A DNA stretch of 64,000 nucleotides from CAYYMH01 sp964472785. GTDB taxonomy: Bacteria; Zhuqueibacterota; Zhuqueibacteria; Thermofontimicrobiales; Thermofontimicrobiaceae. The DNA is taken from positions 62,001 to 126,000 of the forward strand of contig CAYYMH010000004.1 of NCBI GenBank assembly GCA_964472785.1. The letters are read 5' to 3'. Below the pieces are notes generated by a model. That model searched no databases and was not told where the DNA came from. It worked only from the letters and a program-made list of their open reading frames with translations. Positions 42,489 through 49,841 of this stretch are shown here, one piece after another; positions within the stretch are counted from its first letter, which is position 1; each line of letters begins with the position of its first letter. Made by a program: the position numbers and the translations under genes.

Positions 42489-42917
42489 TTAGTGATTTTC
42501 ATCTGAATCATGATCTGATGCTAATTTTAATTCGAATGGCGGTTTAATCCCCTGCCTCTCATAATAATCCGCCAAAGACCGGTGTAGTGCCTCTTCTGCC
42601 AGCACCGAACAATGACGTTTTACTTTGGGCAATCCACCGAGAGCAACAGTCACTGTTTTGTTGGTCACCTTCAACGCCTCTTCAATTTTCTTTCCTTTAA
42701 TCATTTCCGTTGCCATACTGCTACTGGCAATCGCCGCACCGCAGCCAAACGTTTTAAATTTTGCATCCACGATCACGTCATTCTCTATTTTCAAATACAT
42801 TTTCATGATGTCGCCACACGCCGGATTTCCTACCGATCCGATTCCGTTTGCATCCTCCAGTTCACCGACGTTTCTCGGATTCATGAAATGATCCATCACT
42901 TCTTTGCTGTAATCCAT
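42489..42917 (-). CDS. iscU: Fe-S cluster scaffold IscU/NifU-like
   Basis: A 142-residue scaffold. Cluster-ligand Cys are in GNPACGD, TFGCGAAIA and KRHCSVLAEEAL, the three conserved positions, with the Asp of ACGD. This assembles 2Fe-2S or 4Fe-4S clusters from iron and sulfur given by a desulfurase. AAAGGGAA precedes the ATG. The IscS-like gene is immediately upstream, as in isc-type pairs; that partner lacks the PLP lysine, so the sulfur source may be unusual. Confidence 0.93.
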   Translation of the reverse strand: MDYSKEVMDHFMNPRNVGELEDANGIGSVGNPACGDIMKMYLKIENDVIVDAKFKTFGCGAAIASSSMATEMIKGKKIEEALKVTNKTVTVALGGLPKVKRHCSVLAEEALHRSLADYYERQGIKPPFELKLASDHDSDENH

Positions 42918-42983
42918 TTTTTCCCTTTCTTTCTCGCTTTAAAATAAAATTAACGAATTAACTGTTATTATGTGAACTAAATT

Positions 42984-44147
42984 CTATTTATTATACAAGG
43001 GTGACATCTGTCGTAACCGCTCCACGATCGAGGGCAGTTTTTCTATCAGCAATTGCACATCCTGCTCGCTGTTGTCAATTCCCAAAGTGAATAAAATCGT
43101 GCCGTTGGCAATCTCGTGAGATTCACCAATCGCTAATAAAACGTGTGAAGCCTTTAAAGCTTTTGACGTGCACGCCGAACCACTGGAGGCAACGATGTTG
43201 TCTGTGCCTAAAAATAATAAAATCGACTCCCCTTCGATATATCGAAAGCCAAAATTCACATTATTGGGCAGTCGCTGCTCGCGATGGCCGTGTAAAAAAA
43301 CTTCTTCAATTTTCTCTTCGATGCCATCAATCAATAAATCACGCAATGATTTGACCTGGTCGATTCTTTTGTCCATATCTCGTTGCGCCAACTCCGCTGC
43401 CTTGCCCATTCCAACGATTCCCATCACATTTTCAGTTCCAGCTCTCCGCCCGTTTTCCTGAATGCCGCCATGAATTAGCGGATGAATTCTCGTTCCTTTT
43501 CGGACGTACAATCCGGCGACACCTTTGGGTCCGTAAAAATTGTGACTGCCGAAACTAATCAGGTCGGCATTGAGCTTGTCCACATCAACCGGGACAGTCC
43601 CGACTGTTTGAATGCCGTCGGAATGAAAAAGCACATCTTTTTCTTTCACCATCCGACTGATCTCTTCAAGCGGCTCAATGGTACCGATTTCATGATTAGC
43701 GTGCATGATTGACACGAGAATGGTTGTATCGGTGATTGCTTTTTTAACATCATCCGGATCGATCAGTCCGTTTTTATCGACCGGCACTTCGGTGACTTCA
43801 AAGCCTAATTTTTGTAAATATTGGGCTGTTTGAAGAACGGAAAAATGTTCAATCGCCGAGACAACGATGTGATTTCCTTTTTTCTGATTGGCAAACGCAG
43901 CGCCCTTAATAGCAAAATTGTTGGACTCGCTGCCCGATGCGGTGAAAATGATTTCTGTGGGTGAAGCATTGATCAGCGTTGCCACATGTTCTCTGGCTTG
44001 TTCAACCGCCTGCTTTGCCTGCTTACCCTGCTCATTCATGCTGGATGGATTCCCGAAAATGTCTGATAAAAATGGTTTCATGCTTTCCACAACTTCAGGC
44101 AATGGCTGGGTCGCAGCCACATGATCAAAATTTATTAACTTACTCAT
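42984..44147 (-). CDS. iscS-like: Cysteine desulfurase homologue lacking the PLP lysine
   Basis: A 387-residue NifS/IscS-family protein. Cofactor-pocket residues are present: His101 in AIEHFS, Asp177 and Gln180 in HSDGIQ, and Cys326 in the mobile loop SSGSACTSKAL. The lysine that forms the PLP aldimine should be in SFSAHKFYGPKG; here it reads SFGSHNFYGPKG with Asn203 (codon AAT at 43541-43539). Without that Lys normal desulfurase chemistry is unlikely. It sits directly upstream of iscU, so it may act as a ligand-donating partner, or be inactive. GAGG precedes the ATG. Confidence 0.93.
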   Translation of the reverse strand: MSKLINFDHVAATQPLPEVVESMKPFLSDIFGNPSSMNEQGKQAKQAVEQAREHVATLINASPTEIIFTASGSESNNFAIKGAAFANQKKGNHIVVSAIEHFSVLQTAQYLQKLGFEVTEVPVDKNGLIDPDDVKKAITDTTILVSIMHANHEIGTIEPLEEISRMVKEKDVLFHSDGIQTVGTVPVDVDKLNADLISFGSHNFYGPKGVAGLYVRKGTRIHPLIHGGIQENGRRAGTENVMGIVGMGKAAELAQRDMDKRIDQVKSLRDLLIDGIEEKIEEVFLHGHREQRLPNNVNFGFRYIEGESILLFLGTDNIVASSGSACTSKALKASHVLLAIGESHEIANGTILFTLGIDNSEQDVQLLIEKLPSIVERLRQMSPLYNK

Positions 44148-44148
44148 C

Positions 44149-44868
44149 TTAACCTCGATTTGCGTTTATTTCTTTTTGGATAAATGTGATGTCACGAAGC
44201 GGGCGGCAATCTTTCGGACACACTTTCACACAGACAGCATGTTTGTCGCAGGCAAATACCCCGTTTTCTTTGTTGCTAAAATCGATGCGTTCATCCGTAT
44301 TCTTATCCCGCGGATCAAATAAATGCCGATAAATCTGAACGGATGTCGCCGGTCCGATGAATTCCGGCATTTCAGCCATCTTGGGACAGTCGGAAACGCA
44401 GCAGGCGCATTTGATGCAGTCCGCGGAACGGCTGAGCTGATCGTACAAATTTTTATCTAAATTTTCCTGATAATTCATGCGCTCATCCGGCACCTCTTTT
44501 TCCCGAACCAGCCAGGGCATCGTTGATTTGATCTCGCTCCAAAATGGTCGCTTGTCCACTACCAGATCCTTTATCACGCCCATTGTTGAAAGTGGCTCTA
44601 AAGTAATCGTATCGGATTCTTTCAATAATTCGCCCACCTGGGTTTTACATGCCAGTCGCGCGGTTCCGTTAATCCGAATCGCGCAGGTTCCGCAGATTGC
44701 GCCACGACAGGAATAGCGATACGCCAGCGTCCCATCCTGTTCTTCGTGAACCTGATGCAGCACTTCCAGCACAGACATACCGGGTTCATTCCTCACCGAA
44801 TACTCAACCAGACGACCCGATTCTTCTTTTTCCGGATTAAAGCGAAAAATTTTGACCAGAATGTCCAT
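44149..44868 (-). CDS. sdhB: Succinate dehydrogenase/fumarate reductase iron-sulfur subunit
   Basis: A 239-residue subunit with the three Fe-S sites. The 2Fe-2S site is YSCRGAICGTCAI with a later LACKT, the 4Fe-4S site is CIKCACCVSDCP, and the 3Fe-4S site is in ACDKHAVCVKVCPKDCRP. It carries electrons from SdhA to quinone. GGAATAAG precedes the ATG; the stop is one base from the IscS-like start. No membrane anchor gene is adjacent. Confidence 0.93.
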   Translation of the reverse strand: MDILVKIFRFNPEKEESGRLVEYSVRNEPGMSVLEVLHQVHEEQDGTLAYRYSCRGAICGTCAIRINGTARLACKTQVGELLKESDTITLEPLSTMGVIKDLVVDKRPFWSEIKSTMPWLVREKEVPDERMNYQENLDKNLYDQLSRSADCIKCACCVSDCPKMAEMPEFIGPATSVQIYRHLFDPRDKNTDERIDFSNKENGVFACDKHAVCVKVCPKDCRPLRDITFIQKEINANRG

Positions 44869-44969
44869 TCAATCTTATTCCTATTTTTTTATTATTCAGT
44901 TCGCTCTCTATTGCTAAATTTAATTCTCTGTTTTCTCTGTGCCTCGGTTGCATAATACAATTACCAACC

Positions 44970-46667
44970 TCAATAACGTATCTCGTCTAACGGTTCAATA
45001 TCCTCGATCACCACATCTTTGTAACTTAATTCAGGTTCCCCTTTTTGATTTTTCTTCATGAGCGTATGTTTCAAAAATTGCTGATTATCCATTTCCGGAT
45101 AATCCTCCCGAAAATGTGCGCCCCTGCTTTCTTTTCTGGCAATTGCTCCCTCCGCCACAATCCTCGCCAAATCCAGCATGTCGCCTAACTCAAGCGCACG
45201 AAGTAGATTAAGATTATAAATACTGCCTTTATCACGAACGCTTACATTTTGATACCTCTCTTGCAACTGTGTGATTTTCGCCAAACCTTCTCGCATCAAA
45301 GTTTGATTACGGAAAATACCAAAGCCTTTGATCATCGCCTGTTCCATTTCAGCGCGGAGCGAAGCAACTTGTTCACCGCGCTCCCGATCCAACAATGCCT
45401 TTATCCGCTGATCTTCATTTTTCAGACTCGTTTTTGAGTAATTCTGCAAATCATTTTCCACAGCAAAGTTGAGCGCTTCCCTGCCGGCGTGCAAACCGAA
45501 AACCACGGTTTCCAGCAAAGAATTTCCACCCAGACGATTTGCACCGTGAACACTGACACAACTGCATTCACCGGCTGCAAATATCCCCGGAACGATAGTT
45601 TGAGTTTTCACATTCACATCAATCCCTCCCATCGTATAATGTACTGTCGGTCGGATCGGAATCGGTTCTTTCACCGGATCAACGCCGGCAAAATGGATGG
45701 CAATTTCCCGAATCTGGGGTAGCCGGTTTTTGATTTTTTCCTCACCAAGATGACGCAGGTCGAGATGCACATATTTATCGTTAATGCCTCTGCCCTGCTG
45801 AATCTCCAAATGGATGGAACGTGCGACAAAATCTCTCGGAGCCAATTCCATAAATTTAGGAGCATACTTTTCCATAAAACGCTCGCCATTCGCATTAATC
45901 AAATAACCGCCTTCACCGCGGGCGCCTTCAGTAATCAAAATGCCGTTCAGCAAACCAGTGGGATGAATTTGAAAAAATTCGAAATCCTTGATCGAAATTC
46001 CGGCATGATAAGCCAATGCCATCCCGTCTCCCGTATTAATCAGTGCATTTGAACTTTGACCATAAATCCGACCGGCACCACCGGTGGCCAATACTAACGC
46101 TTTTCCCCGGATAAAATGAAATTCACCGTTCACAAAATCGTAAACAACCACTCCCTTAAATTTTCCATCTTCCACGATCAGTGTGGTGACAAAGTGCTCC
46201 CAGAGCATGGGGATATTTTGTTTCATTGCCTGTTCGTAAAGCGTGTGCAACAAATTGTGTCCGGTCTTGTCTGCTACAAAACAGGTTCTGTTGCGGCTCT
46301 GTCCCCCGAAAGCCCGTTGCGCAATCGTGCCATCTTCATTTCGATTAAAAAGTGCGCCGTATTTATCGAGTCGGGCAATTGCATCTTTCGCTTCGCTGCA
46401 CAGGACTCTCGCTGCATCCTGATCCGCTAAAAACCAGGAACCTTTGACAGTGTCGTACTGATGCCCTTTCCAGCTATCATCAAACCGAATTGCCGCATTA
46501 ATACCACCCTGAGCAGCACCGGAATGTGAACGTACCGGATGTACTTTAGAGATAAGGGCAATTTTGACAGATTTATCGCGTTCACGTGCTTCAAGCGCTG
46601 CGCTCAAACCCGCAAGTCCGGCACCAACAATAAGAATATCGTAAGCATGGTCTTCTGATATGTGCAT
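44970..46667 (-). CDS. sdhA: Succinate dehydrogenase/fumarate reductase flavoprotein subunit
   Basis: A 565-residue flavoprotein. GAGLAGLSAALEARE opens the FAD domain, SHSGAAQGGINAA contains the His that links FAD, FFQIHPTGL and TEGARGEGG mark the capping region, and HYTMGGIDVN is the catalytic segment. Direction of reaction (succinate oxidation or fumarate reduction) cannot be told. GGAGC precedes the ATG. It sits between a NifU-like scaffold gene and sdhB, and the cytochrome b anchor is missing from the window. Confidence 0.95.
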   Translation of the reverse strand: MHISEDHAYDILIVGAGLAGLSAALEARERDKSVKIALISKVHPVRSHSGAAQGGINAAIRFDDSWKGHQYDTVKGSWFLADQDAARVLCSEAKDAIARLDKYGALFNRNEDGTIAQRAFGGQSRNRTCFVADKTGHNLLHTLYEQAMKQNIPMLWEHFVTTLIVEDGKFKGVVVYDFVNGEFHFIRGKALVLATGGAGRIYGQSSNALINTGDGMALAYHAGISIKDFEFFQIHPTGLLNGILITEGARGEGGYLINANGERFMEKYAPKFMELAPRDFVARSIHLEIQQGRGINDKYVHLDLRHLGEEKIKNRLPQIREIAIHFAGVDPVKEPIPIRPTVHYTMGGIDVNVKTQTIVPGIFAAGECSCVSVHGANRLGGNSLLETVVFGLHAGREALNFAVENDLQNYSKTSLKNEDQRIKALLDRERGEQVASLRAEMEQAMIKGFGIFRNQTLMREGLAKITQLQERYQNVSVRDKGSIYNLNLLRALELGDMLDLARIVAEGAIARKESRGAHFREDYPEMDNQQFLKHTLMKKNQKGEPELSYKDVVIEDIEPLDEIRY

Positions 46668-46727
46668 TTATTTTAGCTCCGAAAATTTCGCTTTTTTTTA
46701 ACTTCCGACGGAGATTTTGAATTGACC

Positions 46728-46949
46728 TTAAACTGCCTGAACATCTGTGACTTCGGGAACCATCTCCTGGAGATTTTTTTTGATCCCGTGTTGCAAAGTC
46801 ATTTGGGACATGGGACATCCGAAACATGCTCCCTCAAGTCTGACCTTGACGACACCATTGTCATCAACTGAGATTAGTTTTACATCTCCGCCGTCCGCCT
46901 GTAATGATGGCCTGATTTTTTCCAATGCTTTTTCGATTTTTTCTCTCAT
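46728..46949 (-). CDS. NifU C-terminal-domain Fe-S protein
   Basis: A 73-residue NFU-type protein. LQADGGDVKLISVDDNG and the GACFGCPMSQMTL motif provide the CxxC that binds a shared Fe-S cluster between two subunits. It is probably a carrier or alternate scaffold for cluster delivery to SdhB and other proteins encoded downstream. GAGGAA precedes the ATG. It is the first gene of the minus-strand transcript from the promoter at 47.0 kb. Confidence 0.95.
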   Translation of the reverse strand: MREKIEKALEKIRPSLQADGGDVKLISVDDNGVVKVRLEGACFGCPMSQMTLQHGIKKNLQEMVPEVTDVQAV

Positions 46950-46991
46950 GATACTTCCTCTAATTTGTAGTTACATTCGAATTTGTAATTG

Positions 46992-47036
46992 TTACAATCT
47001 GTAACTAATATAACATTATATTGAAACAAAGTCAAG
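46992..47036 (-). promoter_or_regulatory. Promoter with palindromic operator for the nfu-sdh transcript
   Basis: On the minus strand TTGACT (47036-47031) and TTATAT (47014-47009) are 16 bases apart. Just downstream lies the palindrome GTTACAATCTGTAAC (plus-strand 46992-47006), a perfect 6-3-6 dyad over the expected start of transcription. Such placement suits a repressor. The regulator is unknown. Confidence 0.6.
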
Positions 47037-47077
47037 GAGTTTTTAAAATTTTCATTCGCCTTAATTAAAAAATTTTA

Positions 47078-47105
47078 TTGACATTAATAGTAAAACTTGT
47101 AAATT
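47078..47105 (+). promoter_or_regulatory. Promoter of the SpoIID-containing plus-strand unit
   Basis: TTGACA (47078-47083) is followed after 16 bases by TAAATT (47100-47105), about 80 bases upstream of the SpoIID-like start. It lies back to back with the minus-strand promoter 40 bases away. Confidence 0.5.
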
Positions 47106-47186
47106 ATGCATATACAAATTAACTTGAATTAAAAAAGCTAAGCGCATTTTATCTCATCCTTTTAAAATAATTGCGGAGAACTTCCA

Positions 47187-48803
47187 GTGAAAATTAAATT
47201 GATCACATTTTTTGTTTTATTGGTAATCCTTTTCCACTGCGCCGTAACTCCTCCTCCCGTTGAGGAACGTCCGCCAATAATCCCTGAAAAGATGCCAGAA
47301 GTTCGCATTGGGATGTCTGAAAAGCTGGACTTTCTGAATTTTGAATCAAATGGTAAAATTGAAATTTTCCAGGATGCCAAACCAATCGCACAAACAGTCC
47401 TTTGGAATAAAAAGTGGCGCGTGGAAATTCGTAACGCCCAACCAGCTAACATTACTTATCGGCTGCAATACAAAGAATTTGATACTGAGTTTGAAGCTCG
47501 CCAAATTCGGGATAAATATTTTGCTCTCGGATTGCCGGTTATAGTGGAACAATTTAAGAAAAGAAAATTTCAAGACGGAGAAATCAAATTCGTGAATACT
47601 TTTCCTGTTTTGTTAAAACCTGAATTTGAAACGGCGGATCAGGCTTATCAATATCAATGGACAATTCGGGACAAAATAACAGCGGTGGCGCTGCCTTTTA
47701 TTAAAACGCCGCAGCAGGGCGAGGTTGTATTGAAAAATGTGGAATCCGGGAAATCGATCAGCCAAAATTTAAGAATGGTCATCCGCGGGGATCAATTTAC
47801 GATCAAATTACCTGCTGCAGAAGGTTTCCATTTTGAAAGCGAGCTGGTCCGAACCTATCGTAATCAAATCGAATTTATTATTGATCGCTTTGGCAAACTC
47901 ACTATCGTTAATGTACTGCCAATTGAAACTTATCTGATGGGCGTCGTCGGATCGGAAATGCAAGAAAAATTTCCGCTCGAATCACTCAAAGCACAGGCTG
48001 TCACCGCTCGAGGATACACGCTCGCCCGCATCGGAAAGCAGCACCGGCTTTCACCATTTGATCTTTGCGACGAGGTTCATTGTCACGTTTATGGCGGAAT
48101 TGATCGTGAATCACCCAAAGTCACCAAAGCCGTCATGGAAACAAGTGGCAGAGTACTTCTTTACAAAGATAAAATATGCGATACATTTTATGCTGGCGTC
48201 TGTGGCGGACACACGGAAAATAACGAGAATGTTTGGGAAGGAGAACCCCAGGCTTATCTCACGGGCAAACTGGATGCAAAGTTAAATAACCTTCCCGATG
48301 GTTTCCTTCAAAATGAAGAGAATGTCCGGCTTTGGATTGAGAATAAGCCCGAGGTATTTTGTAACACACAAGACAAAGATGTTCCGGATTATTTGGAATA
48401 CACTAAAAAATATTTTCGTTGGCAAGTTCGCTACACTCAATCCGAATTAAGCCAAATTATTCGCCAGAAAACCGGTCAAAATATTGGTACATTGATCGAG
48501 ATCATCCCGGTTTTGCGAGGCGTGTCCGGCAGGTTAGTTGAAGTCAAACTACACGGTACAAATAAAACAATCTCGATTGAGAAAGAATTAGAAATCCGAA
48601 AAGCCCTCTCGGAAAATTATTTGTACAGCGCCTGTTTTGTTGTTGACAGAGACAGAAGTGACTTCATCTTAAAAGGAGCCGGCTGGGGACACGGCGTTGG
48701 TATGTGTCAAACCGGAGCCGCAATGATGGCACTGAAGGATTATAATTATCAGCAAATTTTAAAACACTATTATTCCGCAGCAGACATTGTCAAATTGTAT
48801 TAG
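47187..48803 (+). CDS. SpoIID/LytB-domain peptidoglycan-associated protein
   Basis: A 538-residue exported protein. A hydrophobic N-terminus with Cys near residue 18 may be a signal or lipoprotein peptide. A SPOR-like stretch (ITYRLQYKEFDTEFEARQI) lies around residues 92-130. The SpoIID/LytB domain covers roughly residues 245-420 (VLPIETYLMGVVGSEM, LKAQAVTARGYTLARI, YAGVCGGHTENNENVW), with GWGHGVGMCQTGA close to the C-terminus. These domains act on peptidoglycan glycan strands. The start is GTG at 47187 after GGAG. Confidence 0.92.
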   Translation: MKIKLITFFVLLVILFHCAVTPPPVEERPPIIPEKMPEVRIGMSEKLDFLNFESNGKIEIFQDAKPIAQTVLWNKKWRVEIRNAQPANITYRLQYKEFDTEFEARQIRDKYFALGLPVIVEQFKKRKFQDGEIKFVNTFPVLLKPEFETADQAYQYQWTIRDKITAVALPFIKTPQQGEVVLKNVESGKSISQNLRMVIRGDQFTIKLPAAEGFHFESELVRTYRNQIEFIIDRFGKLTIVNVLPIETYLMGVVGSEMQEKFPLESLKAQAVTARGYTLARIGKQHRLSPFDLCDEVHCHVYGGIDRESPKVTKAVMETSGRVLLYKDKICDTFYAGVCGGHTENNENVWEGEPQAYLTGKLDAKLNNLPDGFLQNEENVRLWIENKPEVFCNTQDKDVPDYLEYTKKYFRWQVRYTQSELSQIIRQKTGQNIGTLIEIIPVLRGVSGRLVEVKLHGTNKTISIEKELEIRKALSENYLYSACFVVDRDRSDFILKGAGWGHGVGMCQTGAAMMALKDYNYQQILKHYYSAADIVKLY

Positions 48804-48810
48804 TAAATCC

Positions 48811-49710
48811 GTGAACGTAATATTTCTTTTTATTGATGGCGTTGGAATTGGTCAACGGAACAGAAAGACAAACCCATTCGCCGATCAACAGATCAGCATT
48901 TTCAACCATTTTTTGTCAGATCAATTTCCGAAAAAAGTTAGATTTGATGGACTGGTAAAATCCATCACAGCCGATCTGGGTTTGGAGGGACTTCCGCAAA
49001 GTGCAACAGGTCAAACCGCGTTGTTCACCGGCAAAAATGCAGCAGAAATTTTGGGCTACCATAAGAGTGGTTTTCCGAATGAAACTTTGAGATCACTGTT
49101 AGAAAAATTTTCGATTTTTGCACGGTTAAACTCAGCTGGGAAGAAATCCTGTTTCATAAATGCCTACCGTCCAATATTTTTCGAAAAGGGGCCGGAAAAA
49201 TTAATCCGCTACCTTTCCGTTACGAGCATCATGAACTGGAAAGCCGGATTCACATTTTTCGATTTTGAAGATTTAAATAATAAACGTTCAATTTATCATG
49301 ATTTCACAAACAGAGAATTACAAAAAAAGGGATTTGAGATACAGGAATTTTCGTCTGAGATTGCTGGTAAAATTTTAGCGGTAACCAGCTCAAAATTCGA
49401 CCTTAGTCTCTACGAATATTTTTTAACAGACCGAGCGGGTCACGCGCAAAAACTCGAACAAGCGGTGAATCTAATAATTGAATTGGAACGCTTTATTTTT
49501 ACTGTTTTAAAAAACATTAATTTGTCCAAAACTTTGTTAATTCTCACCAGCGATCACGGGAATATCGAGGATTTATCCAGAAGGACGCATACAAGGAATC
49601 CTGTACCGATAATCTGTTGGGGGTGTCACAAAGAACAATTTCTAAAATCGACATCCTCAATTCTGGACGTCACGCCCACGCTGGTCAAACTTTTTACTGA
49701 AGAAATGTAA
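48811..49710 (+). CDS. Phosphoglycerate mutase-like metalloenzyme (alkaline phosphatase superfamily)
   Basis: A roughly 300-residue metalloenzyme. FLFIDGVGIG gives the first metal-binding Asp, SATGQTALFTG the nucleophile loop, and LLILTSDHGNIEDL the second metal site, followed by THTRNPVPIICW. Motifs are those of cofactor-independent phosphoglycerate mutases and relatives, but the protein is shorter than full iPGM, so it is probably a phosphomutase or phosphatase relative of unknown substrate. The GTG at 48811 is preferred; a TTG at 48787 would overlap the preceding gene. Confidence 0.75.
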   Translation: MNVIFLFIDGVGIGQRNRKTNPFADQQISIFNHFLSDQFPKKVRFDGLVKSITADLGLEGLPQSATGQTALFTGKNAAEILGYHKSGFPNETLRSLLEKFSIFARLNSAGKKSCFINAYRPIFFEKGPEKLIRYLSVTSIMNWKAGFTFFDFEDLNNKRSIYHDFTNRELQKKGFEIQEFSSEIAGKILAVTSSKFDLSLYEYFLTDRAGHAQKLEQAVNLIIELERFIFTVLKNINLSKTLLILTSDHGNIEDLSRRTHTRNPVPIICWGCHKEQFLKSTSSILDVTPTLVKLFTEEM

Positions 49711-49841
49711 CAAACTTCGGAGTTTTTAATTTTCAATGGTAAATTTTCAATCGGAACAAACAATGGGAACTACTAAATTAAGCGGTCGTAAAATCATTTC
49801 AATTTTACTCAAATAAAATAATCAATAACCGATTCAAATAA

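Noticed and set aside
47162..47452. 96-residue minus-strand frame
   Set aside because: Antisense to the clearly coding SpoIID gene and without homology.
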